From positions 3,348,001 through 3,412,000 of the forward strand of contig NZ_CP128170.1 in NCBI RefSeq assembly GCF_030347395.1: DNA of 64,000 bases, in the 5' to 3' direction. The translations under genes and the position numbers were made by a program. The stretch is from Microbacterium sp. ET2. Lineage in GTDB: Bacteria > Actinomycetota > Actinomycetes > Actinomycetales > Microbacteriaceae. The notes under the pieces were generated by a model. That model saw only the letters and a program-made list of their open reading frames with translations, had not been told where the DNA came from and did no database searches. Position 1 is the first letter of the stretch. Each line of letters opens with the position of its first letter. Below are positions 9,669 through 18,557 of this stretch, piece after piece.

Positions 9669-10520
9669 ATGACCATCAAGACAGCGCGCCAGCTCGACCA
9701 TCTCGCGCAGACATTCATCGCGCTCGGAGGTGTGGCCCGCACCGCCCGCCTACTGGATGAAGGGGTGAGCCGCCACACGTTGAGGACCGCGCGAGACGAG
9801 GGACTGCTTCAGCCGCTGCGCCGCGGTTGGGTTGCCGCGCCCGGCGCCGATGCGGAGCTGGTTGCGGCCGCCCGATGGGGCGTCGTCCTCACCTGCGTGA
9901 CAGCCGCACGACGCCACGGGCTGTGGGTGCTCACCGAGGATCGCCGCCACGTCGCGTGCGGGCCTCACGCCACCGGCCCGCGGCCCCACCGTGCCACGGT
10001 GCACTGGGCGCGACCCATGGTGCAGCGAGATCCCGATGACCTCGTCGATCCTCTCCCGAACGCCCTCGTCCTGGTCGCGACGTGCGTCCCGCACGAGCAA
10101 GCTCTTGTGATCTGGGAATCGGCGCTCCGGCTGCGCCGCGTCGATCCCGCCGTCCTGGCCCGAACCCCTCTTCCTCCGGCTGCCCGCCGCCTCCTCGCCG
10201 AAGCGCGGCCGTTCGCGGACTCCGGTCTCGAAACGCTCTTCGTCGTCCGGCTTCGCTGGCTGCCGATCCCCATCACGCCGCAGGTGTGGCTCGCGGGCCG
10301 GCCGGTGGACTTCCTCATCGGCGACCGCCTGGTGGTCCAGCTCGACGGAGGACACCACGTCGGCGCCCAGCGTTCGGGGGACAACGCCCACGATGCCGAG
10401 TTGATGCTCCTCGGCTACCACGTCATCCGGGTGGGGTACTCCGAGATGCTCGACGACTGGCCGGCGGTGCAGCGCCGGATCCTCGACGCGATCGCGCAAG
10501 GTCTGCATCTCGCACGGTGA
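9669..10520 (+). CDS. AbiEi-like / DUF559 endonuclease-like protein
   Basis: A 283-residue protein of a type common in Microbacteriaceae. Residues 1-60 resemble the winged-helix N-terminus of AbiEi antitoxins. A middle part with TCVTAARRHGLWVL is AbiEi-like. The last 100 residues contain PVDFLIGDRLVVQLDGGHHV, which resembles the DUF559/Vsr PD-(D/E)XK nuclease fold. The frame is open from 9558, but the ATG at 9669 gives the first plausible N-terminus; a GTG at 9666 is an alternative. No AbiEii-type toxin gene is adjacent. Function is unknown. Confidence 0.8.
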   Translation: MTIKTARQLDHLAQTFIALGGVARTARLLDEGVSRHTLRTARDEGLLQPLRRGWVAAPGADAELVAAARWGVVLTCVTAARRHGLWVLTEDRRHVACGPHATGPRPHRATVHWARPMVQRDPDDLVDPLPNALVLVATCVPHEQALVIWESALRLRRVDPAVLARTPLPPAARRLLAEARPFADSGLETLFVVRLRWLPIPITPQVWLAGRPVDFLIGDRLVVQLDGGHHVGAQRSGDNAHDAELMLLGYHVIRVGYSEMLDDWPAVQRRILDAIAQGLHLAR

Positions 10521-10678
10521 CTCGGAGATCGGCCCTCGCGCGGTCGTCGTCGGCGGACACGACCGAGCATCGGTGAATCCCCGTGGGGCGGAAGGAGGAG
10601 GGGAGCGGCTCCGGTAAAGGACGGCCGGCGAGCGGGAGCGGCCCGCGAAGAGGGCAGTGAGAAGGCTGGGAGCGCGGG

Positions 10679-11668
10679 TCAGCGGCCGGCGAAGGATGCC
10701 GCGGGCTCCGCGTCGACCGTCGGCTCGACCATGGCGACGGGGAGCTTCAGGTGCATCACCACCGCGGTCATGGCGGCCACCAGCACGACCGCGAGAACCA
10801 TGTGGATGTTGACCAGCACGATCGGCAGACCCGCGCGGGCCTGCCAGACTCCCACGACGATCTGCACCACCTCGACCGCGAGGAGAAGCGTCGTCCAGAA
10901 CGTCAGGCGAAGCGCCGACGGGGTCCGACGGGCCCCGATGATCAGGGCGAGCGTGAGGGCGAAGGTGAGGTAGGCGGGCCAGGAGTGCACGTGCTGCATG
11001 AATTCCGAGTCCAGGCCGTTGCGCGCGGCTCCGCCGTCACCGGCGTGCGGACCCGATCCCGTGACCAGGATGCCCACGACCACCGTCACCAGCACGAGGG
11101 CGCTCGTCAGATGGGTCAGTCCGGCGTACCACCCCGGCACCGCGCGCACCCGCGGGCCCGGCACCGCGTAGACGCGGGCGACGAACACCGCGGCGAGGGC
11201 GACCAGGATCACCGAGGCGAAGTAGTGCAGCCCCACGACGTACGGATTGAGGTTCGTCAGCACCGTGATGCCGCCGATGATCGCCTGCACGGGGACGTAG
11301 AGGCCGATGATCAGAGCGAGCCAGAACAGGTCGCGCCGCCGGCGCCGCATCCGCACGACGAAGAGGAACGTGATGATCGCGACCGCCACCAGCACGAAGG
11401 TGAGCAGGCGGTTGCCGAACTCGATCACCCCGTGGAGCCCCATCTCGGGGGTCGAGACGAACGATTCCGGGGTGCAGCGCGGCCACGTCGGACATCCCAG
11501 CCCCGAGCCGGTCAGGCGGACGAGTCCGCCGGTTCCGACGATGCCGATCTGCACGACGAGGGTCGCCCACGCGGCCGCGATCACCCGCCGGTCGACCTGC
11601 GACGGCAGCCACGCGCGGAACCGTCCGAAAAGACCGGGCCGGGTGGGTGCGGAAGCCTCGGCGGACAT
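10679..11668 (-). CDS. ctaA: haem A synthase (COX15/CtaA)
   Basis: Oxidises haem O to haem A for aa3-type cytochrome oxidase in the membrane. The open frame reaches 11854, but the ATG at 11668 has a GAGGA ribosome site and gives [12 protein letters not shown]. The product is 329 residues with about eight membrane segments. [12 protein letters not shown] (54-65) carries the cysteine pair of the first loop. Histidines in [23 protein letters not shown] and VNIHM are likely haem ligands. No terminator is evident in the 158 bases before the DUF559 gene. Confidence 0.95.
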   Translation of the reverse strand: MSAEASAPTRPGLFGRFRAWLPSQVDRRVIAAAWATLVVQIGIVGTGGLVRLTGSGLGCPTWPRCTPESFVSTPEMGLHGVIEFGNRLLTFVLVAVAIITFLFVVRMRRRRRDLFWLALIIGLYVPVQAIIGGITVLTNLNPYVVGLHYFASVILVALAAVFVARVYAVPGPRVRAVPGWYAGLTHLTSALVLVTVVVGILVTGSGPHAGDGGAARNGLDSEFMQHVHSWPAYLTFALTLALIIGARRTPSALRLTFWTTLLLAVEVVQIVVGVWQARAGLPIVLVNIHMVLAVVLVAAMTAVVMHLKLPVAMVEPTVDAEPAASFAGR

Positions 11669-11680
11669 CGTCGCGTCCTC

Positions 11681-11702
11681 TTTTCCTCGTCTTTTCCTCG
11701 TC
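11681..11702. repeat. perfect 11-bp tandem repeat before ctaA
   Basis: TTTTCCTCGTC occurs twice in direct succession (11681-11691 and 11692-11702), in the ctaA leader just upstream of its ribosome site. A 12-base perfect palindrome, CTCGCCGGCGAG, follows at 11708-11719. Both could affect ctaA expression or be chance features of GC-rich spacer. Confidence 0.6.
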
Positions 11703-11809
11703 GTCGGCTCGCCGGCGAGGGGATGCCGGCACCGCCGGTGGGGGTGGGGAGCCTGTAGAATCGAAATCGTGTCGGCGCGGGCTGAGAACGCCGCGCACGG
11801 ACAGTCTAT

Positions 11810-11903
11810 TCGCGCCGTACGGGCGCGAGTCTGAAAGGACCCACCCAGCGACATCCCTGCCGTATCTCCCCGAGGCAGAGGGAATGTCGGAATGGAGACA
11901 TTC
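11810..11903 (+). promoter_or_regulatory. structured leader of the suf operon with competing hairpins
   Basis: The 263-base ctaA-sufB gap has a -10-like TAGAAT at 11756-11761. Downstream are three inverted repeats: TCGCGCC/GGCGCGA (11810-11828); a bulged 13-bp stem from CGACATCCCTGCC (11849-11861) to 11889; and GAATGTC/GACATTC with an 8-base loop (11882-11903). The last two share 11882-11889, so only one can form at a time. The last hairpin ends 28 bases before the sufB start. It could be a protein operator or an RNA switch; no SufR gene is adjacent. Confidence 0.45.
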
Positions 11904-11931
11904 GTTGGGGCCCCTAGAGGAGAGTGTGACG

Positions 11932-13350
11932 ATGTCGGATGTACTGATCGATCGCCCGGAGCTCGAAGGCCTGGGGGTGTACGAATTCGGATGGCACGAC
12001 ACCGACGCCGCCGGAGCGAGCGCCCGCCGTGGCATCAGCGAGGCGGTGGTGCGTGACATCTCCGCGATGAAGAGCGAACCCGAATGGATGCTGAAGAACC
12101 GCCTGAAGGGGTTCCAGCTGTTCGGGCGCAAGCCCATGCCCACATGGGGCGCCGACCTGTCGGAGATCGACTTCGACAACATCAAGTACTTCGTGCGCTC
12201 GACCGAGAAGCAGGCGCAGTCCTGGGAGGACCTCCCCGAGGACATCAAGAACACCTACGAGCGGCTCGGCATCCCCGAGGCGGAGCGGGCCCGTCTGGTC
12301 GCCGGTGTCGCGGCCCAGTACGAGTCCGAGGTCGTGTACCACCAGATCCAGGAGGATCTGGAGCGCCAGGGTGTCATCTTCATGGACACCGACACCGCGC
12401 TGCGGGAGCACCCCGAGTTCTTCGAGGAGTACTTCGGAACCGTCATCCCCGCCGGCGACAACAAGTTCGCCGCCCTGAACACCGCGGTGTGGTCGGGCGG
12501 ATCCTTCGTCTACGTCCCCAAGGGCGTGCACGTCGACATCCCGCTCCAGGCGTACTTCCGCATCAACACCGAGAACATGGGGCAGTTCGAGCGGACGCTG
12601 ATCATCGCCGACGAGGGCTCGTACGTCCACTACATCGAGGGCTGCACCGCGCCGATCTACAAGAGCGACTCGCTCCACTCGGCCGTGGTCGAGATCGTCG
12701 TGAAGAAGAACGCCCGCGTGCGGTACACGACCATCCAGAACTGGTCGAACAACGTCTACAACCTCGTCACCAAGCGCGCCGTCGCCCACGAGGGCGCGAC
12801 GATGGAATGGGTCGATGGCAACATCGGCTCCAAGGTGACGATGAAGTACCCGTCGATCTTCCTGGTGGGCGAGCACGCCAAGGGCGAGACGCTCTCGGTC
12901 GCCTTCGCGGGTCCCGGCCAGCACCAGGACGCCGGCGCGAAGATGATCCACATGGCGCCGTACACCCAGTCGTCGATCGTGTCGAAGTCGATCGCCCGGG
13001 GTGGTGGTCGCGCCGGCTACCGCGGCGAGGTGCGGGTGGACGCCAACGCGCACCACTCGGCCAACACCGTGCGCTGCGATGCACTGCTGGTCGACACGAT
13101 CTCGCGCTCCGACACCTACCCGGCGATCGACATCCGCGTCGACGACGTGCAGCTCGGTCACGAGGCGACGGTGTCGAAGGTCAGCGAGGAGCAGCTGTTC
13201 TACCTCATGAGCCGTGGGCTCCCCGAGGACGAGGCGATGGCCATGATCGTGCGCGGCTTCATCGAGCCGATCGCGCGGGAACTGCCGATGGAGTACGCGA
13301 TGGAACTGAACAAGCTCATCGAGATGGGCATGGAAGGCAGCGTCGGCTGA
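11932..13350 (+). CDS. sufB: Fe-S cluster assembly scaffold protein SufB
   Basis: Part of the SufBCD scaffold on which Fe-S clusters are built. The 472-residue protein has the typical SufB core of beta-helix repeats ([34 protein letters not shown]). Its C-terminus, [19 protein letters not shown], contains the region that contacts SufD. The frame is open far upstream, but the ATG at 11932 has AGAGGAGA 8-15 bases before it. The stop abuts the sufD start with no gap. Confidence 0.97.
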   Translation: MSDVLIDRPELEGLGVYEFGWHDTDAAGASARRGISEAVVRDISAMKSEPEWMLKNRLKGFQLFGRKPMPTWGADLSEIDFDNIKYFVRSTEKQAQSWEDLPEDIKNTYERLGIPEAERARLVAGVAAQYESEVVYHQIQEDLERQGVIFMDTDTALREHPEFFEEYFGTVIPAGDNKFAALNTAVWSGGSFVYVPKGVHVDIPLQAYFRINTENMGQFERTLIIADEGSYVHYIEGCTAPIYKSDSLHSAVVEIVVKKNARVRYTTIQNWSNNVYNLVTKRAVAHEGATMEWVDGNIGSKVTMKYPSIFLVGEHAKGETLSVAFAGPGQHQDAGAKMIHMAPYTQSSIVSKSIARGGGRAGYRGEVRVDANAHHSANTVRCDALLVDTISRSDTYPAIDIRVDDVQLGHEATVSKVSEEQLFYLMSRGLPEDEAMAMIVRGFIEPIARELPMEYAMELNKLIEMGMEGSVG

Positions 13351-14541
13351 ATGAGCTCCACCACGCAGGCGCCCGTCGTGGTGCCGGGATCCGCAGCGCA
13401 CACCGACGGGGGATGGGGCCTGGTTCCCATCCAGACCCGCTCCGAGCGTCCGCAGTCCTACGATCCGGCTGACTTCGGTGTCCCGACGGGCCGTGAGGTC
13501 AACTGGAAGCACACCCCGCTCGAGCGTCTGGCGCCGCTGTGGCAGACGGATGCTGCGGCTGCCCGGCCGGCGGGCATCACCGTCGGTGAGCACGTCGGCG
13601 TGAAGGTCGACACCCTCGCCGCCGGCGCTGCGCCGCGCGGTGAGGTGTTCACGCCCGAGGATTACCCCGCAGCGCTGGCGTGGGTGCGCACACCCGAGGC
13701 GACGCGCATCCGGCTCAGCTCCGGCGCCGAGCTGTCCGAGCCCGTCGTCGTCGACGTGGTCGCTGAGGACGCGGCCACCTTCACGCACCTGGTCATCGAG
13801 GCCGAGCCGAATTCCCGCGGCACCGTCCTGCTTCGGCACGCCGGGCCCGCCCTCCTCGCGCAGAACGTCGAGATCATCGTCCGTGACGGCGCCGCGCTGA
13901 CCGTGGTGTCGGTGCAGCGCTGGGACGACGACGCGGTGCACGCGGCGGCGCACCAGGCGCGGGTCGACCGCGACGGCTCGCTCACGCATGTCGTGGTGAG
14001 CCTCGGTGGCTCCGTCGTCCGGGTGAACCCGTCGGTCGAGCTGGCCGGCCCGGGGTCTCGTACTCAGCTCTACGGTGTGTCATTCTCCGACTCGGGTCAG
14101 CATCTCGAGAGCCAGGTCTACCTCCACCACAAGGGTCCGCACACCGTCGGAGACGTGCTCTACAAGGGTGCGCTCCAGGGTGAGAGCGCCCGGAGCGTCT
14201 GGATCGGCGATGTGCTCATCGGCCGCGACGCGGTGGGAACGGACTCGTACGAGGCCAACCGCAACCTCGTCCTCACCGACGGCGCCCGCGCCGACTCGAT
14301 CCCGAACCTGGAGATCGAGACCGGTGACATCGCCGGTGCCGGACACGCCAGCGCCACCGGTCGCTTCGACGACGAGCAGCTGTTCTACCTCCAGGCTCGG
14401 GGCATCCCCGAGGCGGAGGCGCGGCGACTGGTCGTTCTCGGCTTCCTCGGTGAGATCGTGCAGCGCATCGGCATCCCGTCCCTGGAGGACGAGCTGATCG
14501 CGGCCATCGAGCGCGAACTCGAGGAAGGAGCGGCGGCGTGA
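13351..14541 (+). CDS. sufD: Fe-S cluster assembly protein SufD
   Basis: Partner of SufB in the SufBC2D scaffold. The 396-residue protein has the shared SufB/SufD C-terminal core (ASATGRFDDEQLFYLQARG) and a divergent N-terminal half (VNWKHTPLERL). It begins directly after the sufB stop and overlaps the next gene through GTGA. Normal length and no oddity. Confidence 0.95.
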   Translation: MSSTTQAPVVVPGSAAHTDGGWGLVPIQTRSERPQSYDPADFGVPTGREVNWKHTPLERLAPLWQTDAAAARPAGITVGEHVGVKVDTLAAGAAPRGEVFTPEDYPAALAWVRTPEATRIRLSSGAELSEPVVVDVVAEDAATFTHLVIEAEPNSRGTVLLRHAGPALLAQNVEIIVRDGAALTVVSVQRWDDDAVHAAAHQARVDRDGSLTHVVVSLGGSVVRVNPSVELAGPGSRTQLYGVSFSDSGQHLESQVYLHHKGPHTVGDVLYKGALQGESARSVWIGDVLIGRDAVGTDSYEANRNLVLTDGARADSIPNLEIETGDIAGAGHASATGRFDDEQLFYLQARGIPEAEARRLVVLGFLGEIVQRIGIPSLEDELIAAIERELEEGAAA

Positions 14542-14864
14542 GCGCGACTCGCGTCTGCGCCCTCAGCGACCTCGAGCAGGACTCCGCCGTGCGCGTGGAG
14601 GTGGAGGGGGTGGCCATCGCCGTCGTCCTCGACGCCGCCGGCGAGGTCCATGCCATCGGTGACACCTGCACGCACGGCGACATCTCCCTCGCCGAGGGGT
14701 TCGTCGACGGCGACACGCTGGAGTGCTGGGCCCATGGCTCGGCCTTCTCGCTGCGCACCGGCAAACCCCTCAACCTCCCTGCGTACGAACCCGTCCCGGT
14801 CTTCGAAGTGACCATCGACGGCGACGACGTGCTCATCGACCCGAATGTGAAGAAGGACATCTGA
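14538..14864 (+). CDS. Rieske [2Fe-2S] ferredoxin of the suf operon
   Basis: A 108-residue Rieske-type ferredoxin, usually named non-haem iron oxygenase ferredoxin subunit. The cluster ligands are visible as Cys44/His46 (CTH) and Cys63/His66 (CWAH). The GTG start at 14538 overlaps the sufD stop by 4 bases, and the stop overlaps sufC by 1 base. This position between sufD and sufC is common in actinobacteria. Electron supply to cluster assembly or a carrier role is inferred from context. Confidence 0.9.
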   Translation: MSATRVCALSDLEQDSAVRVEVEGVAIAVVLDAAGEVHAIGDTCTHGDISLAEGFVDGDTLECWAHGSAFSLRTGKPLNLPAYEPVPVFEVTIDGDDVLIDPNVKKDI

Positions 14865-15634
14865 TGACTGTGCTCGAGATCCGCGACCTCCATGTCACGG
14901 TCGAGACCGACGCCGGGACCACTCCGATCCTCAACGGCGTGACCCTGACCGTCCGAACCGGCGAGACCCACGCCATCATGGGCCCCAACGGCTCCGGCAA
15001 GTCCACGCTTGCGTACACCATCGCCGGACACCCGAAGTACACCGTCACGAGCGGTTCGATCACCCTCGACGGTGAAGACGTCCTCGAGATGTCCGTAGAC
15101 GAGCGTGCCCGCGCCGGCCTCTTCCTGGCCATGCAGTACCCGGTGGAGATCCCGGGCGTGACGGTGACCAACTTCCTGCGCACCGCCAAGACCGCCATCG
15201 ACGGCGAGGCGCCGGCGATCCGGACGTGGACGAAAGACGTCAAGGCGTCGATGAAAAGCCTGCGCATCGATCCGAAGTTCGCTCAGCGCAACGTCAACGA
15301 GGGATTCTCCGGCGGTGAGAAGAAGCGCCACGAGATCCTCCAGCTCGAGCTGCTGAAGCCGCAGATCGCCGTCCTCGACGAGACCGACTCCGGTCTCGAC
15401 GTCGACGCGCTGAAGATCGTCTCCGAAGGTGTCAACCGCGCCAAGCAGGACACCGATCTCGGAGTGCTGCTCATCACGCACTACACCCGCATCCTCCGTT
15501 ACATCCGCCCCGACTTCGTCCACGTGATGGTCAACGGCCGGATCGCGGAAGAGGGCGGACCGGAACTCGCGGAGCGGCTCGAGGAAGAGGGCTACGACCG
15601 CTTCATCGGCGACGAGACGCCGGTCGACGCCTGA
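14864..15634 (+). CDS. sufC: Fe-S cluster assembly ATPase SufC
   Basis: ABC-type ATPase that drives conformational change of SufBD during cluster assembly in the cytoplasm. The 256-residue product has Walker A GPNGSGKST, signature FSGGEKKR, and the Walker B region LDETDSGLDVDAL with the SufC-specific acidic pair. The ATG at 14864 overlaps the ferredoxin stop by one base. The open frame upstream to 14723 is not used, because MTVLEIRDLHV is the standard N-terminus. Confidence 0.97.
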   Translation: MTVLEIRDLHVTVETDAGTTPILNGVTLTVRTGETHAIMGPNGSGKSTLAYTIAGHPKYTVTSGSITLDGEDVLEMSVDERARAGLFLAMQYPVEIPGVTVTNFLRTAKTAIDGEAPAIRTWTKDVKASMKSLRIDPKFAQRNVNEGFSGGEKKRHEILQLELLKPQIAVLDETDSGLDVDALKIVSEGVNRAKQDTDLGVLLITHYTRILRYIRPDFVHVMVNGRIAEEGGPELAERLEEEGYDRFIGDETPVDA

Positions 15635-15646
15635 AATGACCCCGCG

Positions 15647-15652
15647 TAGGAT
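15647..15652 (+). promoter_or_regulatory. -10-like box for a leaderless sufT transcript
   Basis: TAGGAT ends 6 bases before the ATG at 15659 (spacer GCAGCC), which has no ribosome site. A start point about 7 bases downstream would fall on the start codon. It may allow sufT expression apart from sufBDC. Confidence 0.5.
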
Positions 15653-15658
15653 GCAGCC

Positions 15659-15988
15659 ATGACCGCGACGCTCAGCCCGGAGAAGTACGACGAGGTCACC
15701 GAAGCCCTCAAGGACGTGATGGACCCCGAACTGGGGATCAACGTCGTCGACCTGGGTCTCATCTACGACCTCGCCTGGGATGACGAGAACGATGCCCTCG
15801 TCATCCACATGACCCTCACATCGGCCGGATGCCCGCTGACCGACGTCCTCGAGGAGCAGACCGCTCAGGCGTTGGACGAGGTCGTCGAACGGTTCCGCAT
15901 CAACTGGGTGTGGATGCCGCCGTGGGGCCCGGAACGCATCACCGACGACGGGCGCGACATGATGCGCGCCCTCGGCTTCGCGATCTGA
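15659..15988 (+). CDS. sufT: SufT-like metal-sulfur cluster assembly factor (DUF59)
   Basis: A 109-residue DUF59/MIP18-like protein that helps load Fe-S clusters onto client proteins. DPELGINVVDLGLIYD (22-37) and the reactive-cysteine segment TSAGCPLTD are family hallmarks. It follows sufC after 24 bases and is the last recognisable suf gene. The usual desulfurase gene sufS and the scaffold gene sufU are not found here; a PLP-dependent C-S lyase follows instead. Confidence 0.9.
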   Translation: MTATLSPEKYDEVTEALKDVMDPELGINVVDLGLIYDLAWDDENDALVIHMTLTSAGCPLTDVLEEQTAQALDEVVERFRINWVWMPPWGPERITDDGRDMMRALGFAI

Positions 15989-15996
15989 CGCCGGGG

Positions 15997-17148
15997 GTGC
16001 AGCCCCTCGAAGCCCTTCCGCTGGCCGATCTGCGGGAGCGATCCAGTGCGAAATGGCGGGCGTACCCCGCCGACGTGCTGCCGCTCTTCGTTGCGGAAAC
16101 CGATTTCGCCCTCGCCCCGGCGATCTCTTCGCGGCTCCGTCGCGCGGTCGAACTCGGGGACACCGGCTACACCGCGCCGGGATCGGGTGTCCGCGACGCA
16201 TACGCCGGATTCGCGGGGCGGCGCTTCGGGTGGCATCCGGATCCGGCCCTCATGCGCACCACCTGCGATGTGATGATGGGAGCCGTCGAGATCCTCCGTC
16301 AGGTCACCCGGCCGGGTGACCGCGTGGTCGTCATGCCGCCGGTGTACCCGCCCTTCTTCGATGCGGTGGTCGAGGCCGGCGCTGTGGTGGAACGGGTCCC
16401 TCTCATCCAGGGACAGGACGGGCCGGAGATCGACCTCGCCGGTGTCGAGGCGGCTCTCGCGGCGGGAGCCCGCGCAGTCCTGCTCTGCCATCCTCACAAC
16501 CCCACCGGGACCGTCCATGCCCGGCACACCCTGGAGCGACTGGCCGCCCTCGCCGCCGCCCACGATGCCGTCGTCATCAGCGACGAGATCCACGCGCCGC
16601 TGGCCCAGCCCGATGCCGGCTTCGTCCCGTTCCTGGCGGTCTCGGACACCGCCGCGGCGGTCGGATTCGCCCTCGTGAGCGCCAGCAAGGCCTTCAACCT
16701 CGCGGGCCTCAAGTGCGCGATCATGGTCGCCGCGACCCCCGAACGCTTCGGCACGCTCCGGTCGCTCCCCGTCGAGGTCGAGTGGCGGACAGGCATCTTC
16801 GGTGCGCACGCGGCGATCGCGGCGTTCACCGACAGCGACGACTGGCTGGACGCGCTCCTGGCCCGCCTCGACATCAACCGCCGGCTGCTCGACGCTCTCC
16901 TCTCCGATCACCTCCCGCTCGCCCGTTTCCGCATTCCTCCCGCGGGATACCTCGGCTGGGTGGATCTGAGCGCATACCGATGGGGAGATGACCCGGCGCG
17001 CCGGATCCTCCGAGACGCCCGGGTGGCGTTCCACTTCGGTCCGCAGTTCGGTGCCGAGGGCACAGGCCACGTGCGGATCAACTTCGGCTGCGATCCCGAC
17101 GTACTGCGCGAGGCTGTCGCGCGGGTCGGCGCACTCGCACACGCATGA
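15997..17148 (+). CDS. MalY/PatB-type PLP aminotransferase (C-S beta-lyase)
   Basis: Fold-type I PLP enzyme of the MalY/PatB group, whose members cleave cystathionine or cysteine conjugates to release a thiol, pyruvate and ammonia. Hallmarks are LCHPHNPTGTV, SDEIHAPL and the PLP lysine in SASKAFNLAGLK. The frame extends upstream to 15829 inside sufT; the GTG at 15997, 8 bases after the sufT stop, gives 383 residues and a normal N-terminus. It overlaps the MFS gene by 4 bases. The exact substrate is not visible. Confidence 0.88.
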   Translation: MQPLEALPLADLRERSSAKWRAYPADVLPLFVAETDFALAPAISSRLRRAVELGDTGYTAPGSGVRDAYAGFAGRRFGWHPDPALMRTTCDVMMGAVEILRQVTRPGDRVVVMPPVYPPFFDAVVEAGAVVERVPLIQGQDGPEIDLAGVEAALAAGARAVLLCHPHNPTGTVHARHTLERLAALAAAHDAVVISDEIHAPLAQPDAGFVPFLAVSDTAAAVGFALVSASKAFNLAGLKCAIMVAATPERFGTLRSLPVEVEWRTGIFGAHAAIAAFTDSDDWLDALLARLDINRRLLDALLSDHLPLARFRIPPAGYLGWVDLSAYRWGDDPARRILRDARVAFHFGPQFGAEGTGHVRINFGCDPDVLREAVARVGALAHA

Positions 17149-18533
17149 CCGCTTCCCGCGCGTCACTCGACGTCGCACCCTCCTCCGTCTGGAGCCCGCC
17201 GTTCCTCTGGGTGACCGTCGGCGCGGTCGCCCTGATCTTCCTGGCGGCGACTCAGGCGCTCGCGGTGACGACGGTCATGCGGGTGGTCAGCGCCGATCTC
17301 GACGGCGACCGCCTGTATGCCGTCGCCTTCGCCGGAACACTCGCAACCAGTGTCATCGGCATGGTGGCGGTGGGCGCCTGGTGCGACCGCGGCGGTGTGC
17401 TGGCGCCCCTCAGCGCCGCGGTCGGGCTGTTCGTGATCGGTCTTCTGATCGCCGGGTTCGCCCCTGACATGTCCGCCCTCGTCGCCGGCCGCCTCGTGCA
17501 GGGTCTGGGCACCGGTGGGCAGACGGTCGCCCTGTACGTCGTCGTCGCGCGGGTGTACCCCGGAATCGTGCACGGACGCGTCTTCGCGGCCTTCTCGGCC
17601 GCGTGGGTCGTCCCCTCGCTGATCGGACCCTTCCTGGCAGGTGCCGTGGCGGAGTTCCTGCACTGGCGCTGGGTGTTCCTCGGGGTCGCCGTGCTCACCC
17701 TCATGGCCTACGTGCTCGTGATGCTGCGTCTGCACGGTCTTCCGCTGGGCACCGACGAGCCCGCCACGGGGCGGGTGTGGCCGCGGCTCGCGTGCGCCCT
17801 CGTCGTGGCCGTCGGCGCGCTGGGGCTCAGTCTCGCCGGAGAACTGGGCGTGTGGGCGTGGGCAGCCGTGGCCGCCTCGGTCGTCGTCATCGCGGCCGCA
17901 GCGCGCCCGCTCCTGCCCGTCGGCGCGCTGCGCGCCGCCCGCGGGCTGCCCAGCGTGGTCCTGATGCGCGGACTGATCGCGGGGGCGCTGTTCGGGGCTG
18001 AGATCTACATCCCCTATCTGCTCATCGGCGATTACGGCTTCTCGCCGACCTGGGCGGGTCTGGGGCTCACCGCGGCCGCATTGGCGTGGGCGGGGGCGGC
18101 GGAGGTCCAGGGTCGCGTCGGAGACCGCCTCGGCAACACCCGGATCACGCTCATCGGCTCGGCGCTGCTGGTCGGTGCACTCCTCATCGCGGTGGCGACG
18201 GCGCTCCTGGGCCTCACGCCCGCGATCCTCATCGCCGGGTGGAGCTTCGCGGGCGCGGGGATGGGATTGATGTATCCGCGACTGACGGTGCTGACTCTGG
18301 CGTACTCGTCTCCGCAGAACCAGGGCTTCAACTCCTCGGCGCTGTCGATCTCCGACGCCGTGGGGTCGGCGTCATCCATCGCGGTGATGGGGCTGGTCTT
18401 CACCGTCCTGGCCGGGACGGATGCCGGCTTCACCGCCGTGTTCGCGATCGGCGCGCTTCTCGCGCTCGCCGCGCTGGTTCCGGGGCTGCGCCTCGGTCAC
18501 GCGCACGAGGCGCGGTCGGCGAGCAGGACCTGA
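17145..18533 (+). CDS. MFS transporter
   Basis: A 462-residue major facilitator protein with 12-14 hydrophobic segments. The first helices carry an acidic/Arg loop (GAWCDRGG), and RLVQGLGTGG resembles motif C of drug-exporter (DHA-type) members. The ATG overlaps the stop of the C-S lyase gene by 4 bases, so the two are probably cotranslated. It may export a product or substrate of the lyase, which is an inference. It converges on the siderophore operon with only 24 bases between and no clear terminator. Confidence 0.9.
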   Translation: MTASRASLDVAPSSVWSPPFLWVTVGAVALIFLAATQALAVTTVMRVVSADLDGDRLYAVAFAGTLATSVIGMVAVGAWCDRGGVLAPLSAAVGLFVIGLLIAGFAPDMSALVAGRLVQGLGTGGQTVALYVVVARVYPGIVHGRVFAAFSAAWVVPSLIGPFLAGAVAEFLHWRWVFLGVAVLTLMAYVLVMLRLHGLPLGTDEPATGRVWPRLACALVVAVGALGLSLAGELGVWAWAAVAASVVVIAAAARPLLPVGALRAARGLPSVVLMRGLIAGALFGAEIYIPYLLIGDYGFSPTWAGLGLTAAALAWAGAAEVQGRVGDRLGNTRITLIGSALLVGALLIAVATALLGLTPAILIAGWSFAGAGMGLMYPRLTVLTLAYSSPQNQGFNSSALSISDAVGSASSIAVMGLVFTVLAGTDAGFTAVFAIGALLALAALVPGLRLGHAHEARSASRT

Positions 18534-18557
18534 GACCGTCGCCGACGTTCGAGCGGC

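Noticed and set aside
10521..10678. Terminator between the DUF559 gene and ctaA
   Set aside because: Only a weak 5-bp stem (GCGGG/CCCGC) is present, with no U tract.
11914..13989. A 691-residue open frame opposite sufB and sufD
   Set aside because: Shadow of two well-conserved sense genes.
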